From Leptodontidium sp. MPI-SDFR-AT-0119 (lineage: Eukaryota > Ascomycota > Leotiomycetes > Helotiales > Leptodontidiaceae), in NCBI GenBank assembly GCA_020726505.1, contig JAHLEZ010000009.1:1984001-2048000 (forward strand): a stretch of 64,000 nt of DNA. Reading direction: 5' to 3'. Position numbers and translations under genes: made by a program. Within the stretch, counting starts at the first letter, position 1. The number at the start of each line of letters is the position of its first letter. This document shows, piece after piece, positions 21,601-34,248 of this stretch. The notes beneath the pieces were generated by a model. It did no database searches and was not told the DNA's origin. It worked only from the letters and a program-made list of their open reading frames with translations.

Positions 21601-24600
21601 GTAGCCTTACTAAGGATAACAGCTGAGACAAGAAACTTATATTTCTCGCTAGTACTAAAAGTTATTATTACTATGTCTAGCTAAACTAAGGTCACTGATG
21701 TCAGAGCTACCCTTGACATAGGAGCTAAAGTTAGTTATATGACACTTGAAGTAGTTACTCTCTTAGAGCTCCTTATTACTAGAAGCCAGACTATAGCTCT
21801 AAAGACAATTACCGGAGTTAAGTCCCGATTTGTTAGTTTTACTAACAATGTTACGGTTACTATAGGCAACTGCGTTGTTAATAACAGATTTTATATTATA
21901 GACGCCCCTAATATAAAGGTTATTTTAGGCTTTTTATTCTTTTGTAAAACTAGAGTATTGTTCCGCTATCTTAGAGACTATAATAAAGGCATTGTGCTAG
22001 CTTAGTTTTGGGATTAGTGATTAAGAGACATTATTACAGTCAAAACTAACGATACTACGGAGGATATTAAGGACGCTAAAGCTCTTTAAGAAGAAAACGG
22101 GATAGGTATAATCTTTTTAAAACAAACGGACTCTAAAGATAGCTACGAAGAAGAAGACTTCTCGGGAAAAGAGTAACTGACTACATATCGAGCGCTACTG
22201 TCGGTGCCTTGGAATACTCGATTAACCCCTTATAATATAACTCTTAATTACTAAAGCTTGGGGGCAAGCTTTATAAAGGGGGGGACGAAGCGGTACTAAG
22301 TGATAATGACGAAGGCGATACTATTCTCATTAAGTACTTAGAAAGAGAGTTTTGCGTCCCGAAATTAATACTTAATGATTTTTAGTAAGAGGTAATCTTA
22401 GACACATTCCTAGAAGAGAAGTTAACTACGGAACTATTCTTTCTTAGAGCTTTTAGAACTAGTTCTTTAACTAAAGCCACGCCTACCTTCGAATAGACGA
22501 AGAACTATGACGATCTCCTGATTAAGAACCCCTTTTAGAGTACTTAAAACACTACTACTCGGATTAACACTATGTACAAATCGAAAGCCAAGAAAGTCTA
22601 GCCAGTTAACGAAGCCGACCTTATAGGCGACCCCCCGGGAGGGAGAGATAATTAGTATGAGAGATTAAAAGACAAAGGGACTAAGCAAGAACAGTTAGGG
22701 AAATATTAAGATTTGTTATTACCACGCTTTATTAGTATACCTCGTAACTCCCGACTTACGCCGGAGAGACTAGCCAAACTTGACGTTAGGAAGCTATTAT
22801 AACCTAAAGAGAGAGCTCTCTTCGATGAAATAATAATTAATAGAGAAGGAGCTATAGCGTTCGACTGGCCCGAATGTAGTAAATTCTACGAAGATGTCTC
22901 TCCCCTAGTCGTTATTAAGACTATTAAATATAAAGCTTAGTAAGCCCTTAACTTTCCGTTGTCACGAGCTTTAGTCCCGGAAGTCATAAAGATAGTGTAA
23001 GAGCGTCTTGATAAGGGTGTTCTTGAGCTTTTTGAAGGCTTATATTGAAATGCTTAGTTTTTAATAAAAAAGAAGGAATCTAGAAAATACAGACTTATTA
23101 ACTCAGCTACTATATTAAATGCCGTCACACGAAGGGATGCTAATCTTCTACCTTTAGTAAATAAGTTCTTTGAAGAATTCGCCGGTTACCACGTCGCTAG
23201 CCTCGTTAACTTATACTCTAGTTATAATTAATAAACTCTCCATAAGTCCAGTCGAGATATAACTGCCTTTTATGTTTTAAACGTAAGCTTAGTTAAGAAC
23301 ATAACTCTCCTTTAAGGTATTATAAACTCTATTACTTAGTTTGTTAGAATAATTATTTATATATTAAAGCCACTGATTTTTAGCGTGTCTATGTTATTCT
23401 TGGATAATATAAGAGTTAAGGGACTATACATAGACTATAACTAAGAAGAAGCTCGTCCCGGAATCTGAAGATTTATCTTAGAGCACATTTAGAACCTCGA
23501 CAAGACGCTAGAACGCTTAGAAAGAGTAAGTGCTACTATTGGCTCGAAGTCTCAGTTTTATTTAGACGGTATAAACATTATAGGATACGCCTATAACTTT
23601 AAGGGGAGAGAACCTTTGGCGAGACACTTAGTTAAGATTAAGAACTAGAACTTACTAGGCAACTTGACAGAAGTTAAGGCATTCTTAGGCCTTATTATTT
23701 ACTTTTGAATTTAAATTAAAAACTTCCGACTAATCGCTAAGCTATTGTACGTATTATCTAGAAAAGGAGTCAAGTTTTTTTAAGACCCGGAGATTCACGA
23801 CAAAGTAATGTAAACTCTTAAAGATACGTTATACTCGTTTTTAGTTCTATGTCGGATTAATTACAGCGAGGGTACTAGAGAGATAATTGTCAGTATTAAC
23901 TTAAGTGGTATAGGTTAGGGAGGTTTCCTCGGCTAAAGAGACTCTCTGACGAACAAGATACGACTTATAAGGTACGAGAGTAGTTTTTAGAGTAAGACTA
24001 AAGCCAAGTATAATACCACTAAGCGAGAATATAAAGGTATACTTTATATTTTAAAGAAACTCAAGATTTAGCTCGTTGGCGTGTACTTTGTTATTAAAAT
24101 AGACGCTAACACCCTAGTTACTTAACTAAATAGAGCCGCTTACAATCATCCTAGCGCCTTACTTACTAGATAACTTACTTAGATACGCCTATTTGATTTC
24201 GAAGTTCGGTATGTTAAAGGCTTAATACACGTCGTTGCCGATTAGCTCTCTAGGAGGCCAAGGCATATTAACGACACGCCAGAAGAGAGTAATGTGGACG
24301 AGCATTAAATACTTTCCGAGTTAAGAGCCTATAAGATCTGCCCTGTAGAAGTATCTAACGCTAAAGAACTTACTAATTCAGAACTCGAAGAAGCAATAAT
24401 AGACCTTAAACTACGTAAACGAAACAATATCTTACTAGACATAAAAGCAAAAGTGCAACACCTAAGAGACAAAGGGGAACTTAGCTCCTCTAATAGTTTA
24501 AGCTCTATTAAAGGAGAACTACTTATCCTGGTTAATAAGTACGGCGAAGGGTACTAGCAAATTGCCTGATACTTGACGACACTTAAGACTCCTAAGGACA

Positions 24601-26200
24601 TAATTAGAAAGTAGTTTCGAGTCTTTAAACGGGAAGCTTTAAACTACGGTGTGTATAGTCGCCGGATTTAGAGGCTCCTTATAAAAGGTTCTACTGTCAA
24701 GCTTATTGTTAACACTAATAAGGAGAAGGAAATTATACTTTGGAGCTACTATAATAATTCTGGTCACAAAGGGAGAGAAAGCACTTACTACTATATCGCC
24801 ACATAATACTTTTAGAAGGGACTGTTTACTAATTATATAAAATACGTCCGAATGTGTAAGAATTGTCAACTCTGATTAGTAAAACGTCTTGAGGAGCCTC
24901 TTTACTTTATAATATTAAATAGGCTTATAGAAAAGTAAGTATTAAATATTACTTATATGTTACTACACAAGGGAAAAGGCTACCTTGTTATTACAAGAGA
25001 CGACATAAGTGGATGGGCTAAAGCTAGAGCTCTTTTTATTAGAGAGGCTAAATACATCGCTGCTTTTATTTAGGAAGATATTATTTGCCGTTATAAGTTG
25101 TTTTAGAGACTTATTATAAATAAAGGAACTGAGAATATGGGGGAAGTACTAGAACTACTTAATAAAATAGAGGTCGAGCGAATCAAGATCTCGGTATATA
25201 ACGCTAGAGTCAACGGAATAATCGAACGAGGCTATAGACTTATTAAGAACGCTTTGTTAAAAATAAAAGGGCGTTAAACTAATAACCTTTCCGTAGTATT
25301 ATTTACTGATAGAACTACTGTGTATAGTCTAACTAGTTATATACTATTTTATATAGTGTACGGTAGAGAAGCGATTTTGCCTATTAAAACAAGGAACCTT
25401 ATGTAAAGAACGTTGTTTACTAAAGAGGTTCGTGACTGATCGAAGTTACTATAACTTAAGGCTATATAGTTTTAGATGAGACAAAAATATATTAATGAGG
25501 CTATCTTTAGGAAGACTTGACGTCGTTAAGAAAGTAAGGAAGCCTTTAATCTTAAACACGACATATAGAAGAGACTATTTAGAAAGAAAGATTTGGTGCT
25601 TTGTTGGGACTTAATATAAGAGAATAATATGTCCTTAAACTGAGCACTCGACTTTAAGTGGCTAGGTCCTTACGAGATCACTGAAACTTACACTAATAAA
25701 GGTTATTATAGACTTAAGGAACTTGGCGATAATGGCCCTTAGTTATAATAAACCTTCGCCGGCAATAAGCTTAAGCTCTTCTATAAGAGGAACAACTTCA
25801 TTTATAACGATAGTAATAAAGTGAGAGAGGCCTCTAGCGAAGACGACAACTTGACTCCTCTAAATCTTAAATTAGATATTAATTTGTAACACCTTAACGA
25901 CCCTGAATTCTTAAAGAACCCTACGATTCCGACGATATAGCGTGTTAGGGACGATAAGATAGTGATTAAAGTCCCTGAATTGTTAGCACAGTAGCGCAGT
26001 GAGTACCGAGTAATATCTAACTCAGAATAAATATACACGCTCTATACGCTAGCGTCGCCGATAATATTTCTTTAGTTAAATAAACTTGGCCCTAATAACT
26101 ATCACTCACTTCCACGTGCAACTGTCGCAACATAAAACTTGAAGCTAACACGTCAGCATCGAGGCTTTAGTGTCGAGGAGCTAGTACGAGGACGCACCCC
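18664..26200 (+). pseudogene. Gypsy A gag-pol polyprotein, RIP-degraded
   Basis: Possible Gag start at 18664 (MLNNGNINYGYGNPGMSGFG). Protease near 21,715 reads ATLDIGAKVSYM, where the family has D-T/S-G. Reverse transcriptase lies at about 22.96-23.5 kb; FLIKKKESRKYRLIN is preserved, and the active site reads MLFLDNIRVKG where FLDD is expected (Asp to Asn, a G-to-A change). RNase H includes YNTTKREYKGILYILKKLK and HVVAD*LSRRP. Integrase near 24.77-25.4 kb shows HKGREST, CKNCQL and NGIIERGYRLIKNAL. Stops are nearly all TAG/TAA with a few TGA, at Trp or Gln sites. Confidence 0.85.
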
Positions 26201-26225
26201 TAGTCTTTAAAGGGGGGGGACGATA

Positions 26226-29200
26226 TATTGCCGCACATTAAAATCATCAAAATAATCGCTAAACCGACTTCGTACTATTAAGAACCACGATTTAGGACAC
26301 CTTAGTACTATAATAAACACGAAGAAGAGCCTATATAGCCCTAAGTAAGTCAAAGAGAACATTAGCCCCGCGCTATAAGAATACTTATCTCTCGAAGTAA
26401 AACTTAATAAGAAACTAGCGCCCTTATAAACTACCTGCTATATACGAATACACGACAAGTTTAAAACGAGACTGCCATTATTAAGCTAACGATATTTTAA
26501 GCGGCAAAAAGTAATTTCGTTTAAATAGGCCAGTTGTCGGGCTCGATTCGCAGGACTAGATTCTAAAACGGTAAGTTAAACCTATAGCCTAGGCCAGAAA
26601 TTTGAGTCTAACGTGCTAGACACCCCGAAGAATATAGACGTAATATACTTAGGCGCTAACTCTTAGTAATTAATAAAAAGAGAGGAAACAACGAAGTAAG
26701 TCTATTATTCTTAGGGATAAAGCCAACACTTATAGAGCTATTAACCCTAATATAGCGTATAGCGATCTATAAAGGACAACACTAAGAGTACTATTAATAA
26801 ACTAGCCTTGAACTAGTAAGTAGATTATATAATTTATATAAGGCAGGCAGAAGTCTAGGAAATCTCCTAGCGAAGAGCCAATAACACACTCGGAATTAGA
26901 GCCGTGCTCTCTGAAACCTTAAGTTAATAACTATAATATAGTTAACGTTAACCCTACTTTACGTACTAGAGATTTAAGTATACTATCGGCCGACGACCCC
27001 TAACTAGTGAACCTTTCAGGGATCGAGTGTTAGTCGACTACCCCTAATTAGCTCTATTTAAAGTCTCTCGCCTACTAAGTCAGGGCCCCTTTTATATATA
27101 CGTCGATACCTCCTAGTCCCTTTTCGTCGGAAAGTCTAAAAGAATAAAGACTTCTCTTGCCGTTTACTAGTGCTAATAAATAAAAGGTAGTATACTTCGC
27201 ACTTAGAGTGTTAGCAGGAGACTGCAAGTTATAGACAACTTTTAAATATAATATAATAGTTTTGTGACTATAATAGACTTATAAGTAGGAGTGCCGCCAT
27301 TCTAGGCTCGTATTAATATCGCCGAAGCAATAAAGACTCTATACCCTCGACCTCTAGCTAGGCTCAATAATAAGTTGTCGTGCAGGCACGGGATGACGCT
27401 CGGTTAGTTGTGCGCTATGCTAGTTTTGGATTCTGCCAGCGTATACCGCTTTCAGGAGAACAACGTGTTCCCCTGAATTCCTCATGTATTTTAGACAACA
27501 ATCAACAACTTCAATTTTCCCTACGTTGATCGCAAGGCTCTACTCTACTTCTGCACCACATAAGTACTAGTAATTAATTAAGGCTAAGGGTGCGACCCTA
27601 AGTATTCTCATAGATGTTTCGTCACCGCCTACTATATTATTCCGAGAGGTGTCGTTAGGTAGAACGGACAGGGACAAAGCTAATAACTTATAAAGTAATT
27701 AGTCAGGAGTTAAGTCTAGCTTCGACCTTAAGATTAACAATAAGTTCTTTAACCTTTATTAAAGAACTGAAGTAATCAAGAGACCTTAACTATAACCGAA
27801 CTACTATTCTGAGAAGATCTCTAGCTAACAGGACCCCATAGTATGCCATCTTATGTTTAGCTACTACTAGCTTAATAGTACTTAAGTTAATTAAACTCTT
27901 TTGCCCCTAGAAAGCTTAACTGTTTTAAAGACCTTTTATTAGCTTTAATAACAGGAGGTGACTTACTTGTTAAGGGGAGAAGGGGCCATTTTTATTACAC
28001 TAAGAACTAAGAACCTATTATAGCTTCTTAACTTTACTTAACGTATTACGACCGTTAGTTTTCCCACTCCTCCCGGCTTTTTACTATAAACTTTCGAAGT
28101 TAGTAGATCTAGCCTTTACTCTATTTAATTAACTAATTAATAAGAGACTAGCGGAATAATGTCACTTATCTTTAATAGTATGACTTACGTAAGTGTAATA
28201 TAGACGCGTTTGTGGAGGGACTCGAAAGCTACTTAGTGACTTATTTCTAAGGGAAGATCAGTACGGCGCGACACACACGTTTTAAACCTAAGGAGTAGAG
28301 TTTAATATAAGTATTAAACAAAGTTACTTATAATTCTTATTAGGTTTACGAGCCTAAAGGAGATAGAGGACATTATTTCCTTGACTTATAAAGAGAATAT
28401 AAGCACCGGCGCTACGAAGACGTTAAGTAGTTTAATACTTAGTTAGCTTAAGGTGAAGTCCTAGAGTTCACTTTAGGCATTTCTTAAAACATAAGTTAAG
28501 GACTAAAGACAGTAGTCGCACTGTGATTAGTGTGGGAAAGGTGTTAGTATAATCTGTGAATGGCCAGTTAAGTACAAGAGAAGAAATAGGAGTATAACTC
28601 ACGAAGTTGAGACGCGTTAAGACCTCTATAGTGTTGACTTTTGGTGTTAAAGCTGAGAGCGCTTGGGCTGAGATACGAACCGGTTTTAATAGCACCTTTA
28701 AGGTGGCTGACAACGAAGGACTCTTCTTGAAGGTTTACGAGGAGTTAGTAGAGCTTAGATAGTGTTGTAGAAGGTCAACTTATTACGTTGAGGCGACTTG
28801 ACTTTATACTGAAGTTATTATTTGGAGATCGAGGTATAGAAAGCTGAGGAGAGACTATATATAAGTCAACGCAGGTGTTGTAGAAGAAGTTACTGTCTGG
28901 CAAGAAGGAAGTAAGTAAGCAAGGAAAGCTCTCTGTTACGTTACCTCTACGACTAGGCAATAGCGAAGTTAAAGGTACTAAGCTCTAATAGCGCGTTGAA
29001 GTTAATGGTGAAGGCTAAAGTTGTTGTCTTAAAAGTACTAAATATAGAGAAGTTGGCGGTAGAGAGACCTCTGAGAGTACTGGAGTTATAGTAGCTGAAG
29101 TCATTGTTGAACGGAAGGAGATCTTGCCTTAGTGGTGTAGAGAAAAGTAATAGTGAAGTCGATCTTGATATAAGCTTAGCGGGGAAGTTTACTTTCTTTA

Positions 29201-29250
29201 GAGGTATTGTAACGAGAGAAGGTATAAGAGGTGTTATTTAATTAATAAAA
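26226..29250 (-). other. Gypsy A 3' region with antisense coding potential
   Basis: Three kilobases between the end of pol and the 3' LTR that plus-strand pol does not explain. On the minus strand, long stretches are open or broken only by TAG/TAA, for example RRGNVTESFPCLLTSFLPDS (28,960-28,775) and the 81-codon frame at 28,713-28,468. In a neighbouring frame there is a CDYC motif near 28,520. I cannot decide the true frame or exons and recognise no domain. It is interrupted by a solo LTR at 27376-27560. Confidence 0.35.
27376..27560 (-). repeat. Solo LTR of the copia D family
   Basis: 185 bp, begins TGTCGTGCAGGCACG and ends CTGCACCACA, matching in opposite sense the two LTRs of copia D at 55462 and 63108. 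It is flanked on both sides by TAAGT (27371-27375 and 27561-27565), so it inserted into gypsy A and later lost its body by LTR-LTR recombination. Confidence 0.9.
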
Positions 29251-29559
29251 AGAAAGAGGAAAGAGATCGAGACGCGTTAAGGTGCTTTATAGAGAGAATA
29301 GTATTAAGGAGAGATTATTGTATTTAGAGAGTTAAAGTTAGAAGGTTAGTGGGGGAGAGCCAGCCTTATGTAAGGGGGCAGGAAGGTGTTAAGCGAGACG
29401 ATTGTTTGCTTTAAAGGTGACAGGTTAACTATCACGGGACTTTATATACACTAGCTATATAATATCCTGCTAACGATTTGAGACGCTCTGATTGGTTGTT
29501 TACTTCTTTTTGGTATATATTGCTCGAGGACGAGCAGAGTCTTTGAAGGGGGGGACGCA

Positions 29560-29839
29560 TGTGGCGGGGACAGCCGCTAATTTCTTTTGTCACATGACTA
29601 AGCTAGTCCTTCGCATATATAAGGAGCTAACACTTGACTATAGAACGTCAAGAACGTAACACTAGATATATTCTATTTATTAGAACCTTTTCCCTCCCCT
29701 CCTTTGCCGATTCGTACTCTCTAGATATGTGATATCTTTAGATTTGATTGATCTGTTATTTATAGAGCCTAGAATCTCCTCTGGTGGCTCGCTACATGCT
29801 ACCCTCTTGTTATGTGGATTGGGGTTCGTCCCTCCCACA
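29560..29839 (+). repeat. 3' LTR of gypsy A
   Basis: 280 bp, TGTGGC...CCCACA, preceded by a purine tract. It keeps more C and G at the variable sites in its right third than the 5' copy, so the two copies were mutated independently. Confidence 0.88.
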
Positions 29840-29992
29840 ATAGTACTACTCACATAGCTAATTCTAAGCTATGTGAGGTTTACTTAGTAATAAAAAATAA
29901 AGCAAATAATACTAGTAGTACTAGTAGGCCTATTATAATAAACGAACCAATCACAGCTAATAATAATTGGTCTTAAAACATTACAAATTAAT

Positions 29993-32900
29993 GTGAATAA
30001 GAGTCTCTTTACTACAGAGCACGTTCTCCAAGTGGCTATAGAGCTAAATATATTAATTTTGGCAATTCAAGAGCCTTGGACTATTGGTAATAATATAGAC
30101 GGCTTTCGTAGCGTCTTACACCCTAGTTTTAAACAAGTGCTTCCGAATTACGGCCCTCTTAGGCCTAAAGTTTTATTTTACGTATTAGACTCAATTAGTA
30201 GTACTCTAGCACCTAACTTACTACAAGACCCCAATTGTATTATTTTAGACTTAGTTGAGTACAAAACTCAACTAATTAATGTTTATAATGCGACTCACCT
30301 AGAGTCGGAGTCCCTTAATAGTATTAAAACCTTACAAAGGATAGGTTTATTACTAGACCTACTCCTTAATAAGACGATATTATTAGGGGACTTTAATATA
30401 CATCACCCGTAGTAGGACCTTATAACGCCGCCAAGCGGTAATACAGGAGTATTATTAGACTTAATTAAAAAACACTCTTTGAGCCTATTAAATACTCTAG
30501 GGGAGGGAACGTTTTATAGATCACATATAGAGGCTCCTTCTATATTAGACCTTACATTTGCTACTTAAGGAATAGTAAATCAAATCGAAGATTAGTAAAT
30601 AATGCTGGATCTAGGTTCAAATCACTTTGGGGTATTATTTACTATTACTTATACAAGTAGTAGTATTAGTACTAGTCCCTTAAAAGTCCCTCGATTTAAT
30701 ATAAAGAAAGCAGACTAGGAAAAATTTAATAAAAGTCTTAGTAGTTATTTTCAAGACTTTAATTATAACCTAAATTCTAAGTACACAAATTAAGAGCTCG
30801 ACGACTTAGGGGAGCTATTTACTAGTAATATAATTCAAGCGGCTAAAGGCTCTATTCCTAGAGCTTATAAGTTAATTGCTAGTAAACCCTGGTGGAATGA
30901 GGATCTTAAAGTACTACGGAAATTAATGTAAAGATATTACCGTCTAAATAAGGCCTCAGGGTATACCCTTTATATTTAAGAACTAAAAGATGCTAAAAAC
31001 CTTTATTTTAATACTATTAAGGTTGAAAAAAGAAAGCATTAGAATACGTTCTTAGAAAAAGAGGATTCCTAGTCGATTTTCAAACTTATGTCGTATATAA
31101 AAAACAATACTAGCTCTCTTATACCTAGTTTATACAATTTAGAGACTAAGGAATTAGAGTCGACTTTCTAATAAAAGTGTAATATTCTTAGAAGTACTTT
31201 ATTTCCAAAACCTCCTATTTTAGCGCTTATTAATTTAACGTCATATATAAGTAGTAATACTTGGAAATGGCCTCTTTTATCTAAGGTAGAACTTAAGGAT
31301 TCTTGTACTTTAAAGATTAAGGGTAAAACCCCTAGATTAGACTTAATTACTTAAGAGATTATAATTAAAGCTTATTTAGCTATCCCAAAAGTCTTTTTTA
31401 TAACATATTTAATACTTATAAATCAAGGGTACTACCCTAAGTATTAGAAAAAGGCTTCGGGATTTATTCTTAAGAAACTAAAAAAACATGATTATTCTAA
31501 ACCTAAGGCATATAGAGTTATATCATTACTTAATTGCCTAGGTAAGGTTTCTGAAAGAATTCTAGCTAAGCGCCTAAGTTATTTAGCTGAAACAACTACT
31601 TTATTACACGATAATTAAATCGGTAGTAGACTCAAAAAATCAGCTATTAACGCAGCTTTACTTTTATAAACAGAAGTAGAGGATAATAAGGCAAATAAGC
31701 TTAAAACTACTACTCTATTCCTTAACGTTAAGGGAGCTTTTAATCACGTTTCTAAGAATCGTCTTATTCAGGTTTTAACTCAATTGAAATTACCTATAAG
31801 TCTAATTTTGTAGATTTTGTCATTTTTAGAAAACTATACTTTATAACTTGCCTTTGATAATAAATTAGAGGAATTCCAAATTGTAAATACAGGTATCCCT
31901 CAAGGGAGCCCTATTTCACCTATTTTATTCCTTATATATATTCGTGACTTATTTAAGTCTAAGAATATTAAGCCAATATCCTACATGAACGATTTAGTAT
32001 TAATAGCCTCTTCTAAAAGCTTTAAAAAAAATACAAGTATTTTAGAAAGAGAAGCTAGCTTATTAGTTAAATTAGGGGAAGAATATTTTATTAGCTTTAA
32101 TATTAAAAAAACAAAGCTTATTTACTTCTTTGGAAGTAAGAATACCCTTAATATTACACTTCCAAATAATACTATACTAGCTCCTAGTAAGCTAGTTAAA
32201 TGGCTAGGAATATATTTTGATTTAAACCTTAAATTTAAGAATTATAGGTTAATTAAAGTTTCCCTTGTAAAGCAAATGTTTTATCGTATAAATCGATTCT
32301 CAAATATTACTATTGGGCTCTCCCCGTTTGCAATTCGTCAATTATATATGGCTTGTGTTACTAGCGTAGCCGACTATGGTTCTATATTATGGTGGAAAAT
32401 CAATTGCTCTAATAAGGCTATAATTAGACCATTTCAAGCTTTACAAAACCTAGCTACTAAGAAAATATTAGGGGTCTTTAAAACAGCACCTATAATTCCA
32501 TTAGAGCTTGAAGCAGCTTACCTCCACTTAATATTAGACTAAATCATACTAGTCGACGCTATATTCTCCGCGCCCTAAAACTCAGTAAAAAACACCCTAT
32601 TAGGCTCGAAGTCGAAAAGGTTATTACAGGAGCTAATGAGGAGTATAACTTACTAGGTATTCTACTTAAGTCAAATACTACTATTTCAAGCCTAGTTCAT
32701 TCAATATATCATATGATTGACTTTAATACTTTAGAAGTAATAAGGCACTTTTATTTCCCTCTGTAAGAGAGAGAAGTACCTTATATTTTTAGAATATTTA
32801 AGCTATCTAAAGAAAACGAAGCTAAGGCTCACTTATAATACTTATAAAGTATTTGTAATAGTCGGAATACCTCTATTTATACAAACGGCTCTCAGACTCC

Positions 32901-33807
32901 TAAAGGGTGCGGAGTAGGCTATAACATAGCTGTTTATACACATACACAAGGATATCCCCTTATGCCTACATTTACAAAAATAGGTAATTTAGGGGAGGCC
33001 AAATTAGTATATAACGGCGAGCTAAAAGCTATTATATAAGCTATAGAATACGCTAGTAGTACGGCGAAAAAAGGGGATAATTTTACAGTCTTTTCAGATA
33101 ATCAAGCCGCTCTTTTAAGACTTAAAACTCCCTCAAATAACCCTAGGCAAAGTCAACAAATTAGAGCTATACTAGCGTCTAAGATTATTATTAGTCTAAA
33201 GGCTAGTATTACTTTAGCTTGGGTCCCAGGTTACTCTAATATAATTGGGAATAAAAAAGCAAATAAATTAGCTAAAATAGCTATTATGTCGTTTATTAAT
33301 TCTAATAATACTTCTTTTGCGTATTTAGGAGTTAAACTAAGTAATCAAAAGAAGAATGAAATTGGAGCTAATATAACTTAAAATATCAATTCTTAAACCC
33401 TAAAAACGTACTCTAAAAAGTATATATGCAAAATAGCTAAAAAGCTACTTTTACTTACTAGTATTTTAAGAGAAACAACCAGCTCTTTTTACCAATTAAA
33501 ACTAGGGCATACATACTTAAAAGCCTACTTATATAAGCTAGGGCTAGCGTTTAATAACAATTGTAAATGTAGTAGTATTGAAACTGCAGAACACTTATTA
33601 CTTAGTTGTAAATACTATAAATTAGAGCGTAAAAAACTCTACTTTAGTATCAAAAACAACTTAGAAATTAGGACTATTACTATTCCCGTTTTATTACATA
33701 CGCAAATTGGAATTAAAGAAATACTAGTATTCTTAAAAGAGACTAGTATATGTACAAGGAAATGGCACCAAGAGAGGCTAGGGATTAAAGAAGAAGAAGA
33801 AGATTAG
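29993..33807 (+). pseudogene. LINE ORF2 (endonuclease, reverse transcriptase, RNase H)
   Basis: AP-type endonuclease near the start (NILILAIQEPW, ILLGDFNIHHP). Reverse transcriptase contains KASGFILKKLKK, YRVISLLNCLGKVSERI, NTGIPQGSPISPILFLIYI and the active site SYMNDLVLIAS, where YVDD is expected; both changes are G-to-A. RNase H has YTNGSQTPKGCGVGY, ELKAII*AIEYA, FSDNQAALLRL and AWVPGYSNIIGNKKAN. A C-terminal CCHC-like CKCSSIETAEHLLLSC follows. Domain order and the RNase H place it with the Tad1 clade. The ATG at 29993 was probably an internal Val codon, so the true start lies a little upstream. Many TAG/TAA codons inactivate it. Confidence 0.85.
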
Positions 33808-34021
33808 GCTATTAGGCCTTAATTTGTACTTTTATTTAGTTATTTCCTTTGTTTTTGATTTTAATTAGTTTTTGTTTTTAATTTTCTTATAAGTTACAGG
33901 GAGAATGTTCCCAAATGTACAGTCGCAGTCTAATTCGAACTGAATTTTGTATATAATAATTAGCCACGCTAGTAGACTAGCCGTGCTACATAATTTCTAA
34001 CTAATACAGCACGTTAAAAGG

Positions 34022-34044
34022 AAAAAAAAAAAAAAAAAAAAAAA
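34022..34044 (+). other. LINE poly(A) tail
   Basis: 23 uninterrupted A residues, directly followed by the right copy of the target duplication. This fixes the 3' end of the LINE. Confidence 0.92.
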
Positions 34045-34240
34045 TCACCTTCTAGAGTTCTATATGTTTGCTTGGATAGCCCAATCTGGCGTAAAGCTGT
34101 TTAATCTCCTCGGGGCTTTGGTTCCTGGGTCTACGGGCAGATCTTGCCGTGCTCTTGTACACTTTGATATCTGCTGGGTGAACTACCAGCCACATCCGGT
34201 CCTTCCTATATCCCCTCATGACTATGTTCCCGTTCCTTCT
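34045..34240 (-). mobile_element. Copia A, protease/pre-integrase segment beyond the LINE
   Basis: The minus-strand frame reads SPEEIKQLYARLGYPSKHIEL and, when the LINE and one target copy are skipped, continues into GLGNHVFCPLFCESC at 15,840. That is the GAG-pre-integrase motif of copia elements. The element is cut off at about 34,240, where TPR-coding sequence begins; gag and the 5' LTR are missing. Confidence 0.8.
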
Positions 34241-34248
34241 CAAAAGAA

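Larger units (their letters stand above)
17506..29839 (+). mobile_element. Ty3/gypsy element A (12.3 kb) with paired LTRs
   Basis: LTRs of 280 bp begin TGTGGCGGGGACAG and end CCCACA (3' copy) or CCTATA (5' copy). The target duplication is ATAG (17502-17505 and 29840-29843), or AATAG if the terminal A is shared. Gag-pol lies at about 18.7-26.2 kb in plus orientation. A 3.3-kb region between pol and the 3' LTR shows antisense coding potential. A polypurine tract (GAAGGGGGGGAC) stands just before the 3' LTR. 12.3 kb is long for a gypsy element. It is dead: stops abound and the two LTRs differ only by transitions. Confidence 0.88.
15859..34044 (+). mobile_element. Full-length Tad1-like non-LTR retrotransposon (LINE), interrupted by a gypsy element
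   Basis: About 5.8 kb of LINE sequence, split into 15859-17505 and 29840-34044. Order: a 5' UTR of about 140 bp, ORF1 with zinc knuckles, ORF2 with endonuclease, reverse transcriptase and RNase H, a short 3' UTR, and a 23-nt poly(A). A 13-bp direct repeat flanks it. It lies in copia A. Both ORFs are riddled with TAG/TAA codons at Trp and Gln positions (e.g. HHP** before DL, where the family has two Trp), so it is RIP-inactivated. Confidence 0.88.
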
